Below, piece after piece: positions 1 through 7,899 of a stretch of DNA of 64,000 nucleotides. The stretch covers positions 1-64,000 of the forward strand of contig JAFUXE010000034.1 in assembly GCA_017477205.1 (NCBI GenBank), written 5' to 3'. The stretch's first letter is position 1. Every line of letters starts with the position of its first letter. The stretch is from Alloprevotella sp. GTDB taxonomy: Bacteria; Bacteroidota; Bacteroidia; Bacteroidales; Bacteroidaceae. The notes below the pieces were generated by a model that was not told the DNA's origin, did not search any database, and saw nothing but the letters and a program-made list of their open reading frames with translations. The position numbers and the translations under genes were made by a program.

Positions 1-52
1 ACTTGCGCAGCGTGCGGTCAGCCTCCTTGGAATACTCAATCGTGTAGGTCAT
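1..52 (-). CDS. RelE/ParE-family toxin, N-terminal fragment
   Basis: Only the first 17 codons lie in the window; the gene continues past the left edge. They read MTYTIEYSKEADRTLRK, which fits the first strand and helix of RelE/ParE-type mRNA interferase or gyrase toxins (aromatic-x-I-x-Y/F, then a basic helix). The ATG overlaps the TGA of the upstream small gene as ATGA, the translationally coupled antitoxin-toxin order. RelE versus ParE activity cannot be told from this fragment. Confidence 0.6.
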   Translation of the reverse strand, partial: MTYTIEYSKEADRTLRK

Positions 53-309
53 AGGCTGTCGAAATAGCGCTGCATCTCCTCAGGAGTGCTGCACGAGATG
101 GTTTCGCCGTTGGCATATTCGCGACGGGCCTTGTTGATGGAGCGCCGCATGGCAGGAGTGATGGTGTTGTCATCGCTGATGGTGGCCACACGCACCGATG
201 CCACGCCGCGAATCATTTTCAACGCCCGCTTGATGTCGGCCACGAGCGCATTGTCCTCCAGCGTGATAATCATCTGGGCAGGATTTGATATTGATGTCGT
301 TGTTGCCAT
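49..309 (-). CDS. Antitoxin of a type II toxin-antitoxin pair
   Basis: This 86-residue protein starts MATTTSISNPAQMIITLEDN and is followed by the toxin with a 4-base overlap. It has a beta-strand-rich N-terminus (MIITLED) and helices predicted downstream (ADIKRALKMIRGV, TPAMRRSINKARREYANGE), a size and layout typical of antitoxins that bind DNA and neutralise a RelE-type toxin. An alternative start four codons upstream (position 321) would leave almost no leader after the likely promoter at 341-348, so the ATG at 309 is preferred. The function is inferred from size, context and coupling; I cannot assign a named antitoxin family. Confidence 0.6.
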   Translation of the reverse strand: MATTTSISNPAQMIITLEDNALVADIKRALKMIRGVASVRVATISDDNTITPAMRRSINKARREYANGETISCSTPEEMQRYFDSL

Positions 310-340
310 AATGTTGCGCATTAAAGTGTTATAACGGGTG

Positions 341-348
341 CAAAGTTA
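341..348 (-). promoter_or_regulatory. Bacteroidetes -7 element for the toxin-antitoxin pair
   Basis: On the minus strand the sequence is TAACTTTG followed by C, an exact match to the Bacteroidetes sigma-ABfr -7 consensus TAnnTTTG. It lies about 30 bases before the preferred antitoxin ATG. Confidence 0.6.
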
Positions 349-382
349 ATCATTTTCCCGCAAGCTTGATGCGATTCGGGCG

Positions 383-532
383 TTAAATATGCGAAAAGCG
401 GTCGAGCAACTGCTCGCGTGTCTCTGCCTGCCAGCCGAACTTGCGGATGAGTTCACGGAACAGCGACCAGTCCACGGCCGGCACGTTCACGTAAACGCCC
501 TGCATCTGTACATTGTTAGCGGCTGTAGTCAT
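383..532 (-). CDS. Small antitoxin-like protein, 49 residues
   Basis: This short gene encodes 49 residues beginning MTTAANNVQMQGVYVNVPAV and ending LLDRFSHI. The pattern V-x-V-P-x-x-D-x-x-x-F-x-x-L-x-x-K-x-G-W resembles very small antitoxin-like proteins common in Bacteroidetes (a strand, then a helix ending in GW). An exact TAnnTTTG promoter element stands 34 bases upstream, which supports real expression. No toxin follows: the next leftward gene is the separate antitoxin of the edge toxin-antitoxin pair. It may be an orphan antitoxin or the remnant of a second pair. Confidence 0.55.
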   Translation of the reverse strand: MTTAANNVQMQGVYVNVPAVDWSLFRELIRKFGWQAETREQLLDRFSHI

Positions 533-565
533 ACTTTTTGTCGTTTATATTCGCTATTACGGTGG

Positions 566-573
566 CAAAGATA
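566..573 (-). promoter_or_regulatory. -7 element for the 49-residue small gene
   Basis: The minus strand reads TATCTTTG followed by CC, matching TAnnTTTG. The ATG of the small antitoxin-like gene lies 34 bases downstream. Confidence 0.6.
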
Positions 574-692
574 CGGCTTTTCCGCAATTATCGCTCATTA
601 TTAGCTGAAAAAGTGCATTTTCCAAAGTCTGCTGCATAGGCCTTGCAGGGGCCTCCTTGTGGGTATCTTTTGGGGAAAGTCGCTTCCAGCGC

Positions 693-2504
693 TCAAGGAA
701 AGAGCAGCTGGCGGTCGCGCTCCATCAGGGGCTGCACGATGCGTGCGGGCTCGAAGCTCCAGGGGGAGGGCGGCGGAGGGGTTATGCCGCCGTCGCTGCG
801 GATGGCTTGGATGATGTGGTAGCGCAGGTCGCGTCGGGAACTCCAGAGGATGCGCTGCGGGAGCTCTTCCTTCGGGATGCGGGCACCTTCCGTGAGGTGG
901 CCGCCGCCGCCGTTTCCGCGATAGCTGTTCAGGGCCACGCGGTATTCCGCATCCATGTCGAAGGGGCGGCCGTCGGCAAGGCTCTGGATGCGCACGCGCT
1001 GCCCGACGGGGCGGGTGACATCTACAACGTAGCGGATGCCGGCGGCGGAGTCGAAGTTGTAGGACGGCGTGGCGAGGAGCTTCCAGTGCTCGGCGGGATT
1101 TGCCAGGGGGCGCGTACTGCTCAGGCGCAGGAAATGAGCCTCAGCCTCTCCCGCGGGTTCCTCGGGAAAGCTCTCGGAGAGCCAGCCGGCATAGCTATAT
1201 TCCAGGTAGTCCCGCAGCTCGCGGCCGGAGAGGCGCATGACGTAGAGCAGGTTTTCGTAGGGATAGAGGCTGAACATCTGTCCCAGCGTCAGCTTCCCTG
1301 CGGGCAGGCTGGCATCGAAGCCGAGGGGCGCGGCCAGGCTGACGTCGGCACCGCTGATGCGGAGCTGCATGGCATGGACCAGGTCGATGAAGGCCGAGGG
1401 GCCGAAGTAGGCGTCGCGCGTCGTGAGCGGAGCGGCGTTTTGCCCGATGACCTCCCCGGTGTATTTCCTGACGGCCTTCACCTGCCTGCGGAACTGCCGC
1501 ATGAAGCCCGCGTCGGGCTCGGAGGACTTGACGGAGGCGACCTCGCCGTGCGGCCGCGCGTCGGCAAGGACGGCTGCGCCCTCGCCCCGGGACCATGAGT
1601 ACGTGGCCGCATTCTCCGCATGGGGGCCTGCATTCAGCACGGGAACCTCGTCGCCTGCGATGTTCAGGACGCGGATGTCGGCAGCGCGGTGGTCATGGCC
1701 GCAGAAGATGACGTCGAAGCCCGGCACCCAGCGGGCCACGGCCCAGGTGGCATCCTCCAGCTTGGAGGTAGCCTCCTTGAAGTCCCCGGGCTCCCTGCCT
1801 ACTCCGGAGTGGAAAAGTCCCACGACGACATCGGCCTCCCGCTTCATCTGCGGCATGTATTCCCGCGCCGTCTCCACCATGTCACGAAACTCCAGGCCGC
1901 TCCACAGCCGCTCGGGAAGCCACTTGGGGATGGTGGGCGTCAGCAGTCCGAAGACGGCGATGCGCAGACCTGCCTTTTCCACGACGACGTAGGGCTTCCA
2001 GTAGGGCTTGCCGCTGCTTTTGTCCACGACGTTGGCAGCCAGGACGGGGAAATTGCAGTCCCTCGTCCAGCGGTCATAGACGCCGTGGCCGGTCTCGATG
2101 TCGTGGTTCCCGATGGTGGCGGCGTCGTACTTCATGTAGTTCATGACCTGCGCACAAACGTGCACGGAGGTCGTATCTACAAAGTTGTAGTAGTAGGACG
2201 CGGGCGTTCCCTGCAAGATGTCGCCGGCATCGAGCAGCAGTACGCCATCCTCGCCGCCATTCAGCTCGCGCTCCCTCGACACCTTCTTATATATACGCGC
2301 AAGGCTGCCCGCGCCGTCGCCTCCCCGCACGAAGTCGAAGGGGAAGTAGTTGCCGTGCACGTCCGTGGTGCAGATGATGGTGAGGCGGGAGGGGACTTTA
2401 TCGGGGGCATTTGCCAGGGAGGTCCCGGGTATTGCAGAAAATAAAAGTGAGAGGAAGAGAACGGAAAGCCGCAGCCTCATCCTGGTATTCTTTTTCCTAA
2501 TCAT
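693..2504 (-). CDS. Secreted 5'-nucleotidase / cyclic phosphodiesterase family protein
   Basis: This 603-residue exported metallophosphatase of the UshA/CpdB family probably hydrolyses extracellular nucleotides, 2',3'-cyclic nucleotides or UDP-sugars. The chosen start (MIRKKNTRMRLRLSV) gives a signal peptide ending near TSLANA. The N-terminal metallophosphoesterase motifs are all visible: TTDVHGNYF, DAGDILQG, GNHDIETGH and GHDHR. The C-terminal substrate-binding domain carries YPYENLLYVMRLSGREL and NSYRGNGGGGH. A longer reading starting at 2561 would begin inside a tandem heptad repeat (MSLVTCHLSLVT...) and is rejected. It lies downstream of thyA and folA on the same strand. The exact substrate is not determined. 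Confidence 0.88.
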   Translation of the reverse strand: MIRKKNTRMRLRLSVLFLSLLFSAIPGTSLANAPDKVPSRLTIICTTDVHGNYFPFDFVRGGDGAGSLARIYKKVSRERELNGGEDGVLLLDAGDILQGTPASYYYNFVDTTSVHVCAQVMNYMKYDAATIGNHDIETGHGVYDRWTRDCNFPVLAANVVDKSSGKPYWKPYVVVEKAGLRIAVFGLLTPTIPKWLPERLWSGLEFRDMVETAREYMPQMKREADVVVGLFHSGVGREPGDFKEATSKLEDATWAVARWVPGFDVIFCGHDHRAADIRVLNIAGDEVPVLNAGPHAENAATYSWSRGEGAAVLADARPHGEVASVKSSEPDAGFMRQFRRQVKAVRKYTGEVIGQNAAPLTTRDAYFGPSAFIDLVHAMQLRISGADVSLAAPLGFDASLPAGKLTLGQMFSLYPYENLLYVMRLSGRELRDYLEYSYAGWLSESFPEEPAGEAEAHFLRLSSTRPLANPAEHWKLLATPSYNFDSAAGIRYVVDVTRPVGQRVRIQSLADGRPFDMDAEYRVALNSYRGNGGGGHLTEGARIPKEELPQRILWSSRRDLRYHIIQAIRSDGGITPPPPSPWSFEPARIVQPLMERDRQLLFP

Positions 2505-2520
2505 ATACATAATTTGAAGT

Positions 2521-2602
2521 TGACGAGTGACGAGTGACAAGTGACAAGTGACGAGTGACAAGCTGCGGCTTGTTTACTCGTTTACTCGTCCGCTTGTTTA
2601 CT
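2521..2602. repeat. Heptad tandem repeat cluster with inverted arm
   Basis: The left half (2521-2563) is six units of GACRAGT in tandem. The right half (2568-2602) is built of GTTTACTC-like units in opposite orientation, with the short hairpin ACAAGC-tgcg-GCTTGT at the centre. The end of folA lies inside the right half: its final codons SKQADE and stop come from the repeat. Relatives occur at 4042-4073, 51154-51168 and 52653-52727. Confidence 0.85.
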
Positions 2603-3088
2603 TTTTTCATAATCCGCAAAGGTGTAGTCCTGGGGATTCTGCTCGTCGGCCTCGTGCCCCTCCTCCCGCACGAGCCGCCATTCCTCCCAGCGCACTTCCG
2701 GGAAGAAGGTGTCGGCCTCGGGGGGCGTGGCGTGGATGTGCGTCAGCAGGAGGCGGTCGGCCAGGGGCAGGGCCTCGCGATAGACGCTGGCACCTCCGAG
2801 GACGAAGACTTCCTCGTCAGCCGCGCAGGCCGCGAGGGCTTCCGCGAGCGAGGGGAACACCTCTGCACCGGGAGCCGCGAAGCTCCGGCTGCGCGTGAGC
2901 ACGATGTTGCGACGGTTTGGCAGCGCGCCTTTCGGCAGGCTTTCGAAGGTGCGGCGCCCCATGAGGACGGTATGCCCGGTCGTGAGCTGCTTGAAGCGCC
3001 GCAGGTCGGCACGAAGGTGATAAACGAGGTCGTTCTTGTTGCCTATGGCCCCGTTCTCTGCCACGGCACAGATTATGTTGAGTTCCAT
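2582..3088 (-). CDS. folA: Dihydrofolate reductase
   Basis: This 168-residue enzyme reduces dihydrofolate to tetrahydrofolate with NADPH in the cytoplasm. Typical motifs are visible: IICAVAENGAIGNKNDL at the start (substrate loop), LRADLRRFKQLTTGH, VLMGRRTFESLPKGALPNR (NADPH site) and VFVLGGASVYREALPLADRL near residue 110. It follows thyA by 144 bases on the same strand, the usual pairing because thymidylate synthase generates the dihydrofolate that this enzyme recycles. The last residues (SKQADE) and the stop codon are encoded by an intergenic heptad repeat, so the C-terminus looks recently altered by repeat spread. Confidence 0.96.
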   Translation of the reverse strand: MELNIICAVAENGAIGNKNDLVYHLRADLRRFKQLTTGHTVLMGRRTFESLPKGALPNRRNIVLTRSRSFAAPGAEVFPSLAEALAACAADEEVFVLGGASVYREALPLADRLLLTHIHATPPEADTFFPEVRWEEWRLVREEGHEADEQNPQDYTFADYEKSKQADE

Positions 3089-3133
3089 TTTCTTGCTTTT
3101 ATCTTTTCACTTTTACCTCGAACAGTCATTTTC

Positions 3134-3217
3134 AACCACGAATGTCACGAATATCACGAACCCATGCGGCGTAAGCCGATTATTTTCTGCATTGTGGCCT
3201 TCGTGCTATTCGTGGTT
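3134..3217. repeat. Inverted repeat between thyA and folA
   Basis: AACCACGAATGTCACGAA at 3134-3151 and TTCGTGCTATTCGTGGTT at 3200-3217 are reverse complements at 16 of 18 positions. The left arm continues with a further TATCACGAA unit. The element fills the gap between thyA and folA and would form a long hairpin in their mRNA. I see no gene in it. Confidence 0.8.
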
Positions 3218-3232
3218 CTGTTCTGCAAACTC

Positions 3233-4027
3233 TTACACCGAAACCTCGGCTTTGATGTGCGGCCAGGGATCGTAGTCGGTGAGCTGGAAGTCCTCGTAGC
3301 GGAAGGAGAAGATGTCCTTCACGTCGGGGTTCAGGTTCATCTTCGGCAGCGGTCGTGGCGTGCGCGTCAGCTGGAGTTCCGCCTGCGGCAGGTGGTTCAG
3401 GTAGAGGTGCGTGTCGCCGGTGGTGTGGACGAAGTCGCCGCACTCCAGGCCGCACACCTGCGCCATCATCTGCAGCAGCAGGGCGTAACTGGCAATGTTG
3501 AAGGGGACTCCGAGGAAGGTGTCCGCGCTGCGCTGGTAGAGCTGCAGGGAGAGGCGTCCTTCGGCCACGTAGAACTGGAAGAGCAGATGGCACGGCGGCA
3601 GCGCCATGCGCCCCACCTCCGCCACGTTCCATGCACTGACGACGATGCGGCGGGAGTCGGGATGGTGCTTGATGAGGTCCACGGCCTGCTGAATCTGGTC
3701 CACGGCGCTGCCGTCGTACGTCGGCCATGCGCGCCACTGGTGGCCATAGACGGGGCCGAGTTCGCCGTCCTCGTCAGCCCATTCGTTCCAGATGCGCACG
3801 CCGTGCTCCTGCAGCCAGTGCACGTTCGTGTTGCCTTGCAGGAACCAGAGCAGTTCGTATATGATGCTTTTCAGGTGCAGTTTCTTCGTGGTGAGCAGCG
3901 GAAATCCGTCTGCCATGTGGAAGCGCATCTGATGGCCGAAGATGCTCTTCGTGCCGGTTCCCGTGCGGTCGGTTTTCACGACGCCGTGTTCCGTTATCTC
4001 GCGCAGGAGGTCAAGGTATTGTTTCAT
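3233..4027 (-). CDS. thyA: Thymidylate synthase
   Basis: This 264-residue enzyme methylates dUMP to dTMP with 5,10-methylene-tetrahydrofolate. Hallmarks are [17 protein letters not shown] at the start (phosphate-binding arginine), the [12 protein letters not shown] block holding the catalytic Cys (PPCH), [36 protein letters not shown] and the C-terminal [11 protein letters not shown]. The length is that of the E. coli type enzyme. A divergent promoter region with a heptad repeat separates it from mlaE; folA follows. Confidence 0.97.
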   Translation of the reverse strand: MKQYLDLLREITEHGVVKTDRTGTGTKSIFGHQMRFHMADGFPLLTTKKLHLKSIIYELLWFLQGNTNVHWLQEHGVRIWNEWADEDGELGPVYGHQWRAWPTYDGSAVDQIQQAVDLIKHHPDSRRIVVSAWNVAEVGRMALPPCHLLFQFYVAEGRLSLQLYQRSADTFLGVPFNIASYALLLQMMAQVCGLECGDFVHTTGDTHLYLNHLPQAELQLTRTPRPLPKMNLNPDVKDIFSFRYEDFQLTDYDPWPHIKAEVSV

Positions 4028-4041
4028 GCTTGTGGTTATTT

Positions 4042-4073
4042 AGTGACGAGTGACGAGTTGCCGCTTGTTTGTC
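4042..4073. repeat. Heptad repeat copy in the thyA leader
   Basis: Two tandem GTGACGA units followed by an inverted, degenerate GCTTGTTTGTC arm. It falls between the thyA -7 element (4093-4100) and the thyA ATG, so it would be transcribed as part of the thyA leader. Confidence 0.7.
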
Positions 4074-4092
4074 TTTTTGTCCTTCGTGCCTG

Positions 4093-4100
4093 CAAAAATA
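4093..4100 (-). promoter_or_regulatory. -7 element for thyA
   Basis: The minus strand reads TATTTTTG followed by C, matching TAnnTTTG, about 65 bases before the thyA ATG and divergent from the mlaE promoter. Confidence 0.5.
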
Positions 4101-4122
4101 CTTTTTTTTCGGAAAAAGCGTG

Positions 4123-4130
4123 TATCTTTG
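4123..4130 (+). promoter_or_regulatory. -7 element for mlaEF
   Basis: TATCTTTG followed by CG matches TAnnTTTG. It lies 27 bases before the mlaE ATG, implying a leader of about 20 bases. Confidence 0.65.
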
Positions 4131-4157
4131 CGCCGCTTATTCAAAAAAACACGTCAA

Positions 4158-4904
4158 ATGTTCATACAACGCTTCCTCCACTCCACGGGACGCTACGTGG
4201 AACTCATGGGCCGCACGTTCCGCAAGCCCGAAAGCTGGCGCATGTTCGGACGCCAGTACCTGAAGGAGATGGCGCAGCTCGGCACGGACAGCATCGGCAT
4301 CGTCCTGCTCATCTCCTTCTTCATCGGCGCCGTCATCTGCATACAAATCAAGCTGAACATCCAGAGCGCATGGATGCCCCTCTGGGTCAGCGGATACGTG
4401 ACGCGCGAAATCATGCTCCTGGAGTTCTCCTCCAGCATCATGTGCCTGATTCTCTCGGGCAAGGTGGGCTCAAACATCGCTTCCGAACTCGGCACGATGC
4501 GTACGACGCAGCAGATTGACGCGCTGGAAATCATGGGCGTCAACTCGGCCTCGTTCCTCATCCTGCCGAAGATTCTGGGCCTCGTGACGATGATACCCCT
4601 GCTGGTGGTATTCAGCACCGTCAGCGGTGTGGTAGGCGCCTACGCCACGGCGTGGATAGGCCATATCATCACGGCCACGGACCTCACGGCGGGCATGCAG
4701 CACGACTTCGTGCCCTGGTTTTTCTGGATGGGAGCCGTCAAGAGCCTCTTCTTCGCCTTCATCATCGCCAGCGTCTCCTCCTTCTTCGGCTATACGGTGG
4801 AGGGCGGCAGCGTCGATGTGGGCAAGGCATCCACGAACGCCGTCGTCTCCAGCTCAATGCTCATACTCTTCTCCGACCTCTTCCTGACGAACATACTTTC
4901 ATGA
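4158..4904 (+). CDS. mlaE: MlaE-type lipid ABC transporter permease
   Basis: This 248-residue inner membrane protein has about five hydrophobic segments and the MlaE family signature around EFSSSIMCLILSGKVGSNIASELGTMRTTQQIDALEIMG (the SGKxGSxIAxELGTM-EQIDAL block). MlaE with MlaF moves phospholipid between the membranes, normally with an MCE-domain MlaD. The ATG at 4158 is chosen because it sits just after a good promoter; the upstream in-frame extension would start before it. It overlaps mlaF by ATGA. No mlaD gene is adjacent in this window. Confidence 0.9.
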   Translation: MFIQRFLHSTGRYVELMGRTFRKPESWRMFGRQYLKEMAQLGTDSIGIVLLISFFIGAVICIQIKLNIQSAWMPLWVSGYVTREIMLLEFSSSIMCLILSGKVGSNIASELGTMRTTQQIDALEIMGVNSASFLILPKILGLVTMIPLLVVFSTVSGVVGAYATAWIGHIITATDLTAGMQHDFVPWFFWMGAVKSLFFAFIIASVSSFFGYTVEGGSVDVGKASTNAVVSSSMLILFSDLFLTNILS

Positions 4905-5656
4905 TAGAACTCCGACACATATACAAAAGCTTCGAGGACAAGGACGTGCTGAAAGACATCGGCACGGTCTTCGAGGACGGCAAGACGAACCTCATCATCG
5001 GACAGAGCGGCTCGGGAAAGACCGTGCTGATGAAGTGCATCGTGGGACTCTTCGACCCCACGGGCGGCGAGGTGCTTTACGACGGGCGCGACTTCGTGCG
5101 CATGACGAAGCGCGAGCGAACGATGCTGCGCCGTGAGATGGGCATGATATTCCAGAGCGGTGCCCTCTTCGACTCCATCAGCGTGCTGGAGAACGTCATG
5201 TTCCCGCTGGACATGTTTTCCGACAAGAGCTACAAGGAGCGCCGCCGCCGCGCCGAATACTGCCTGGACCGCGTGAACCTGCTGGAGGCGGAAAACAAGT
5301 TCCCCGACGAAATCTCCGGCGGCATGCAGAAGCGCGTGGCCATCGCGCGCGCCATCAGCATGAATCCCCGCTACCTTTTCTGCGACGAGCCCAACAGCGG
5401 CCTCGACCCGCGGACGAGCCTCGTCATCGACGAGCTCATCCACGGCATCACGCAGGAGTTTGGCATGACGACCATCATCAACACCCACGACATGAACTCC
5501 GTCATGGGCATTGGTGAACACATTTTATATATAAATAAGGGGGTGAAGGCGTGGGAAGGCACGAAGGACGAGGTGGTCGGCTCGGGCAATCAGTCGCTCC
5601 TGGACTTCGTCTTCGCCTCCGACCTCTTCCGCAAGGCCGTCGTCCACGATGCGTGA
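4901..5656 (+). CDS. mlaF: MlaF-type ABC transporter ATPase
   Basis: This 251-residue cytoplasmic ATPase energises the MlaE permease. Motifs in order: Walker A GQSGSGKTVL (about residue 34), Q-loop MIFQSGALFDSISVLENV, signature ISGGMQKRVAIARA, Walker B YLFCDEPNSGLDP and the switch histidine in INTHDMNSV. The SGGMQKR signature and QSGALFDS Q-loop are typical of the Mla/TTG2 subgroup. Translation is coupled to mlaE by an ATGA overlap. The gene ends 25 bases from the oppositely oriented porE stop, with no clear terminator between. Confidence 0.92.
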   Translation: MIELRHIYKSFEDKDVLKDIGTVFEDGKTNLIIGQSGSGKTVLMKCIVGLFDPTGGEVLYDGRDFVRMTKRERTMLRREMGMIFQSGALFDSISVLENVMFPLDMFSDKSYKERRRRAEYCLDRVNLLEAENKFPDEISGGMQKRVAIARAISMNPRYLFCDEPNSGLDPRTSLVIDELIHGITQEFGMTTIINTHDMNSVMGIGEHILYINKGVKAWEGTKDEVVGSGNQSLLDFVFASDLFRKAVVHDA

Positions 5657-5681
5657 GGGGCTGCTCTCTTTCTATACCGCT

Positions 5682-7757
5682 TTATTCCTCGTCGAAATCC
5701 ATCTCTTCCTCCTCGTCCGCGTCGCCTTCCCTCTCGGGGCGTGCGGGACGGATGAGGTCTGTGCGTAGCCGTCCCTTTTCATCAAAGAGACCGTAGGTCG
5801 TGGACAGCACGCGGAACTCCGTGCGGCGGTTCAGGGCATTGGCAATCTCCGCGTTCTTCGGCTCAAAAGTCTTGATGCGGGCCTCCGTCAGCGTGTCGCC
5901 CTGCGTCAGGAAGGGATAGGTCTCCGCCATGCGTTTGCTGACCACCTTCGGCATGCGCTTGCCATAGCCGCGGGCCGTCAGGCGCAGGGAGTCCACGCCG
6001 TGCTCCGTCAGGTAGTTGACGACGCTTTCCGCACGTTGTTGCGAGAGGCGGTCGTTGTAGGCGTCGCGGCCGCGGTAGTCGCAGTGGGAGGAGAGCTCGA
6101 TGGTGACGTTCGTGTTTTCCTGCAACAGCTTCACGAGGCGGTCAAGCGCCGCCTGACTTTCCGGCGTCAGCGTGGCTTTGTCGAATTCATAGTGGATGCC
6201 GCGCACGAGGACGGGGATGTTCATGCTGGGGAGGGGAAACTGCAGGACGTACTGCCGCTCCGCGTCGATGTCCTCGGGAACGAGCGAGGCCTGCATGTTC
6301 AGGTAGCCGGGGCACGTGGCCAGGAAGAGATACTGCACGCCCGCCTTCACGGGTTGCTCGAAGGAGCCGTCGGAAAGCACGCTGAGCTTCTGGTTTGTGC
6401 CGTCGCTGCCCACCATGAATACCTGCGCCTTGGGCAGTTCGTAGCCGTCCTGCTCATAGACCCAGCCTTTGACGCTCAGGAGCTGCTCGGGATAGGAGAA
6501 TTCGTAGAGCTTGTCCCATCCGCGGCCTCCCGTGCTACGGGAGGAGGAGAAGTAGCCGCGCGAGCGGGACCCCTCGAACGTGATGCCGAAGTCGTCGCCC
6601 TGCGAGTTCATGGGGCGCGGCAGGTGCTCCACATGCCAAACGTGCGTCAGCGTGTCGGCCGTTGCCCGGTAGAGGTCAAGGCCGCCGTAGTTCTGGGGCC
6701 GTCCGTCGGAGGAGAAATAAAGCTCGCCGCTCGGGCGGAAGGCCGGGAAGCACTCGTTGCCGGCCGTGTTGATGTCGGGGCCGAGGTTCTCCACCACGCC
6801 GCCGCCCTTGGCGTCCAGTTCGATGCGCCAGAGGTCAAGGCCGCCGTAGCCGCCCGGCATGTCGCTCGTGAAGTAGAGCCAGCGGCCGTCGGGCGACACC
6901 GCTGGATGGGCATAGCTGGAGAGCGTGTCCTTCGTAATCTTCACCTCCTGCGGCTTTCCCCAGGAAGCATCGCTGCGCGAGGACACCATTATCTGCGCCA
7001 TGCGCGGGTACTGCGGGTCGGTCTTGCAGACGGTGAGGTACATCTTCGTGCCGTCCGGCGTGAAGGCGCAGGCGCCCTCGTCAAACTCCGTGTTGACGCC
7101 GCCCTCAACGGCTTCCGGCATCTTCCACTTTCCCTTCTCGTCCTTGCGGACAACGTAGATGTCGCCGGGCTTCATGGCCGTGATGCCCGAAAGGTCCTCG
7201 CCCATCACCTGGCGGCGCGTGGTGCTGAAGTAGAGTGCCGAGGCGTCCGTGCCCTGATAGGCCGGGCAATAGTCCGAGCGCGAGGAGTTGAACTGCGAGG
7301 CAAGTTTCACCGTCCATGCGGAGGTTTCGCCCTGCGCCCGCATCGCACCTTCCGCCGCCTGAATCCCCAGGCGGGCCGCCTCAAGGTCGGGGTTGGAATC
7401 CAGCGCGGTGCTGTAGGCGTCGCGCGCGCCCTTCATGTCACCCATCATGCGCATCATGTCGCCCGCCCTCACCAGCGTCAGCGAGTCGGAATACTTGTAG
7501 CGCTCGGCGCTGCGGTATGCTCCCAGGGCCCGCGCGGCATTGCCGTAGCGCCGGAAGGCATCCGCCTGCTTGAATGCCAGCTCGCCACGCATCTGGCGGT
7601 CGGTGGTCGGCGTGCGCTGGTAGGCTTTCTTATAGAGTGCCGCAGCTTCGGCATACTCTCCGATGGCCAGCGCATTGTCTCCGCGACGCACAATCCGCTC
7701 CACGGGCGAGCACGCCGTGAGGCAAAGAGCCAGCAAAATGTATACAATTCTCTCCAT
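5682..7757 (-). CDS. porE: PorE-like T9SS lipoprotein: TPR, PD40 propeller, CarboxypepD-reg and OmpA domains
   Basis: This 691-residue outer membrane-associated lipoprotein has a signal ending in LLALCLTAC. Domain order: TPR-like repeats at about 20-135, PD40/WD40-like beta-propeller blades at about 160-410 (PDGRWLYFTSDMPGGYGGLDLW, SGELYFSSDG, YFSSSRSTGGRGWDKLYEF), a small carboxypeptidase regulatory-like domain (VKGWVYEQDGYELPKAQVFM), and a C-terminal OmpA domain (IELSSHCDYRGRDAYNDRLSQQRAESVVNYL). That architecture is known for PorE of the type IX secretion system, thought to anchor the machine to peptidoglycan. The start at 7757 gives the lipobox; a start at 7778 would add seven residues. 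Other OmpA/PD40 proteins share parts of this layout, so the PorE name is by architecture. Confidence 0.82.
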   Translation of the reverse strand: MERIVYILLALCLTACSPVERIVRRGDNALAIGEYAEAAALYKKAYQRTPTTDRQMRGELAFKQADAFRRYGNAARALGAYRSAERYKYSDSLTLVRAGDMMRMMGDMKGARDAYSTALDSNPDLEAARLGIQAAEGAMRAQGETSAWTVKLASQFNSSRSDYCPAYQGTDASALYFSTTRRQVMGEDLSGITAMKPGDIYVVRKDEKGKWKMPEAVEGGVNTEFDEGACAFTPDGTKMYLTVCKTDPQYPRMAQIMVSSRSDASWGKPQEVKITKDTLSSYAHPAVSPDGRWLYFTSDMPGGYGGLDLWRIELDAKGGGVVENLGPDINTAGNECFPAFRPSGELYFSSDGRPQNYGGLDLYRATADTLTHVWHVEHLPRPMNSQGDDFGITFEGSRSRGYFSSSRSTGGRGWDKLYEFSYPEQLLSVKGWVYEQDGYELPKAQVFMVGSDGTNQKLSVLSDGSFEQPVKAGVQYLFLATCPGYLNMQASLVPEDIDAERQYVLQFPLPSMNIPVLVRGIHYEFDKATLTPESQAALDRLVKLLQENTNVTIELSSHCDYRGRDAYNDRLSQQRAESVVNYLTEHGVDSLRLTARGYGKRMPKVVSKRMAETYPFLTQGDTLTEARIKTFEPKNAEIANALNRRTEFRVLSTTYGLFDEKGRLRTDLIRPARPEREGDADEEEEMDFDEE

Positions 7758-7858
7758 ATTCTCTATATAAAACACCAAAAATGCCTTTTTATTGTGTTCT
7801 TTTGCTTTATTCGGCGCAAAAAAGCGGGCAGAATGATTTTTCTGTCAGAAATTCTGAT

Positions 7859-7866
7859 TACTTTTG
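7859..7866 (+). promoter_or_regulatory. -7 element for the nagA operon
   Basis: TACTTTTG followed by CAC matches TAnnTTTG, 34 bases before the nagA ATG. It probably drives nagA, DUF5063, exonuclease and rlmI together. Confidence 0.65.
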
Positions 7867-7899
7867 CACATCGAAAAGCCCACGTAAGCTAAACATACC

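Noticed and set aside
657..1598. Long plus-strand frame opposite the 5'-nucleotidase gene
   Set aside because: It is antisense to a clearly recognised enzyme; high GC leaves long stop-free shadows. The same reasoning removes 6000-7892, 12026-13255, 16006-17364, 27247-29793, 35726-36724, 47962-49236 and others.
2505..2561. N-terminal extension of the nucleotidase (MSLVTCHLSLVT...)
   Set aside because: It is a translation of the GACRAGT tandem repeat, not a protein segment; a proper signal peptide starts downstream.
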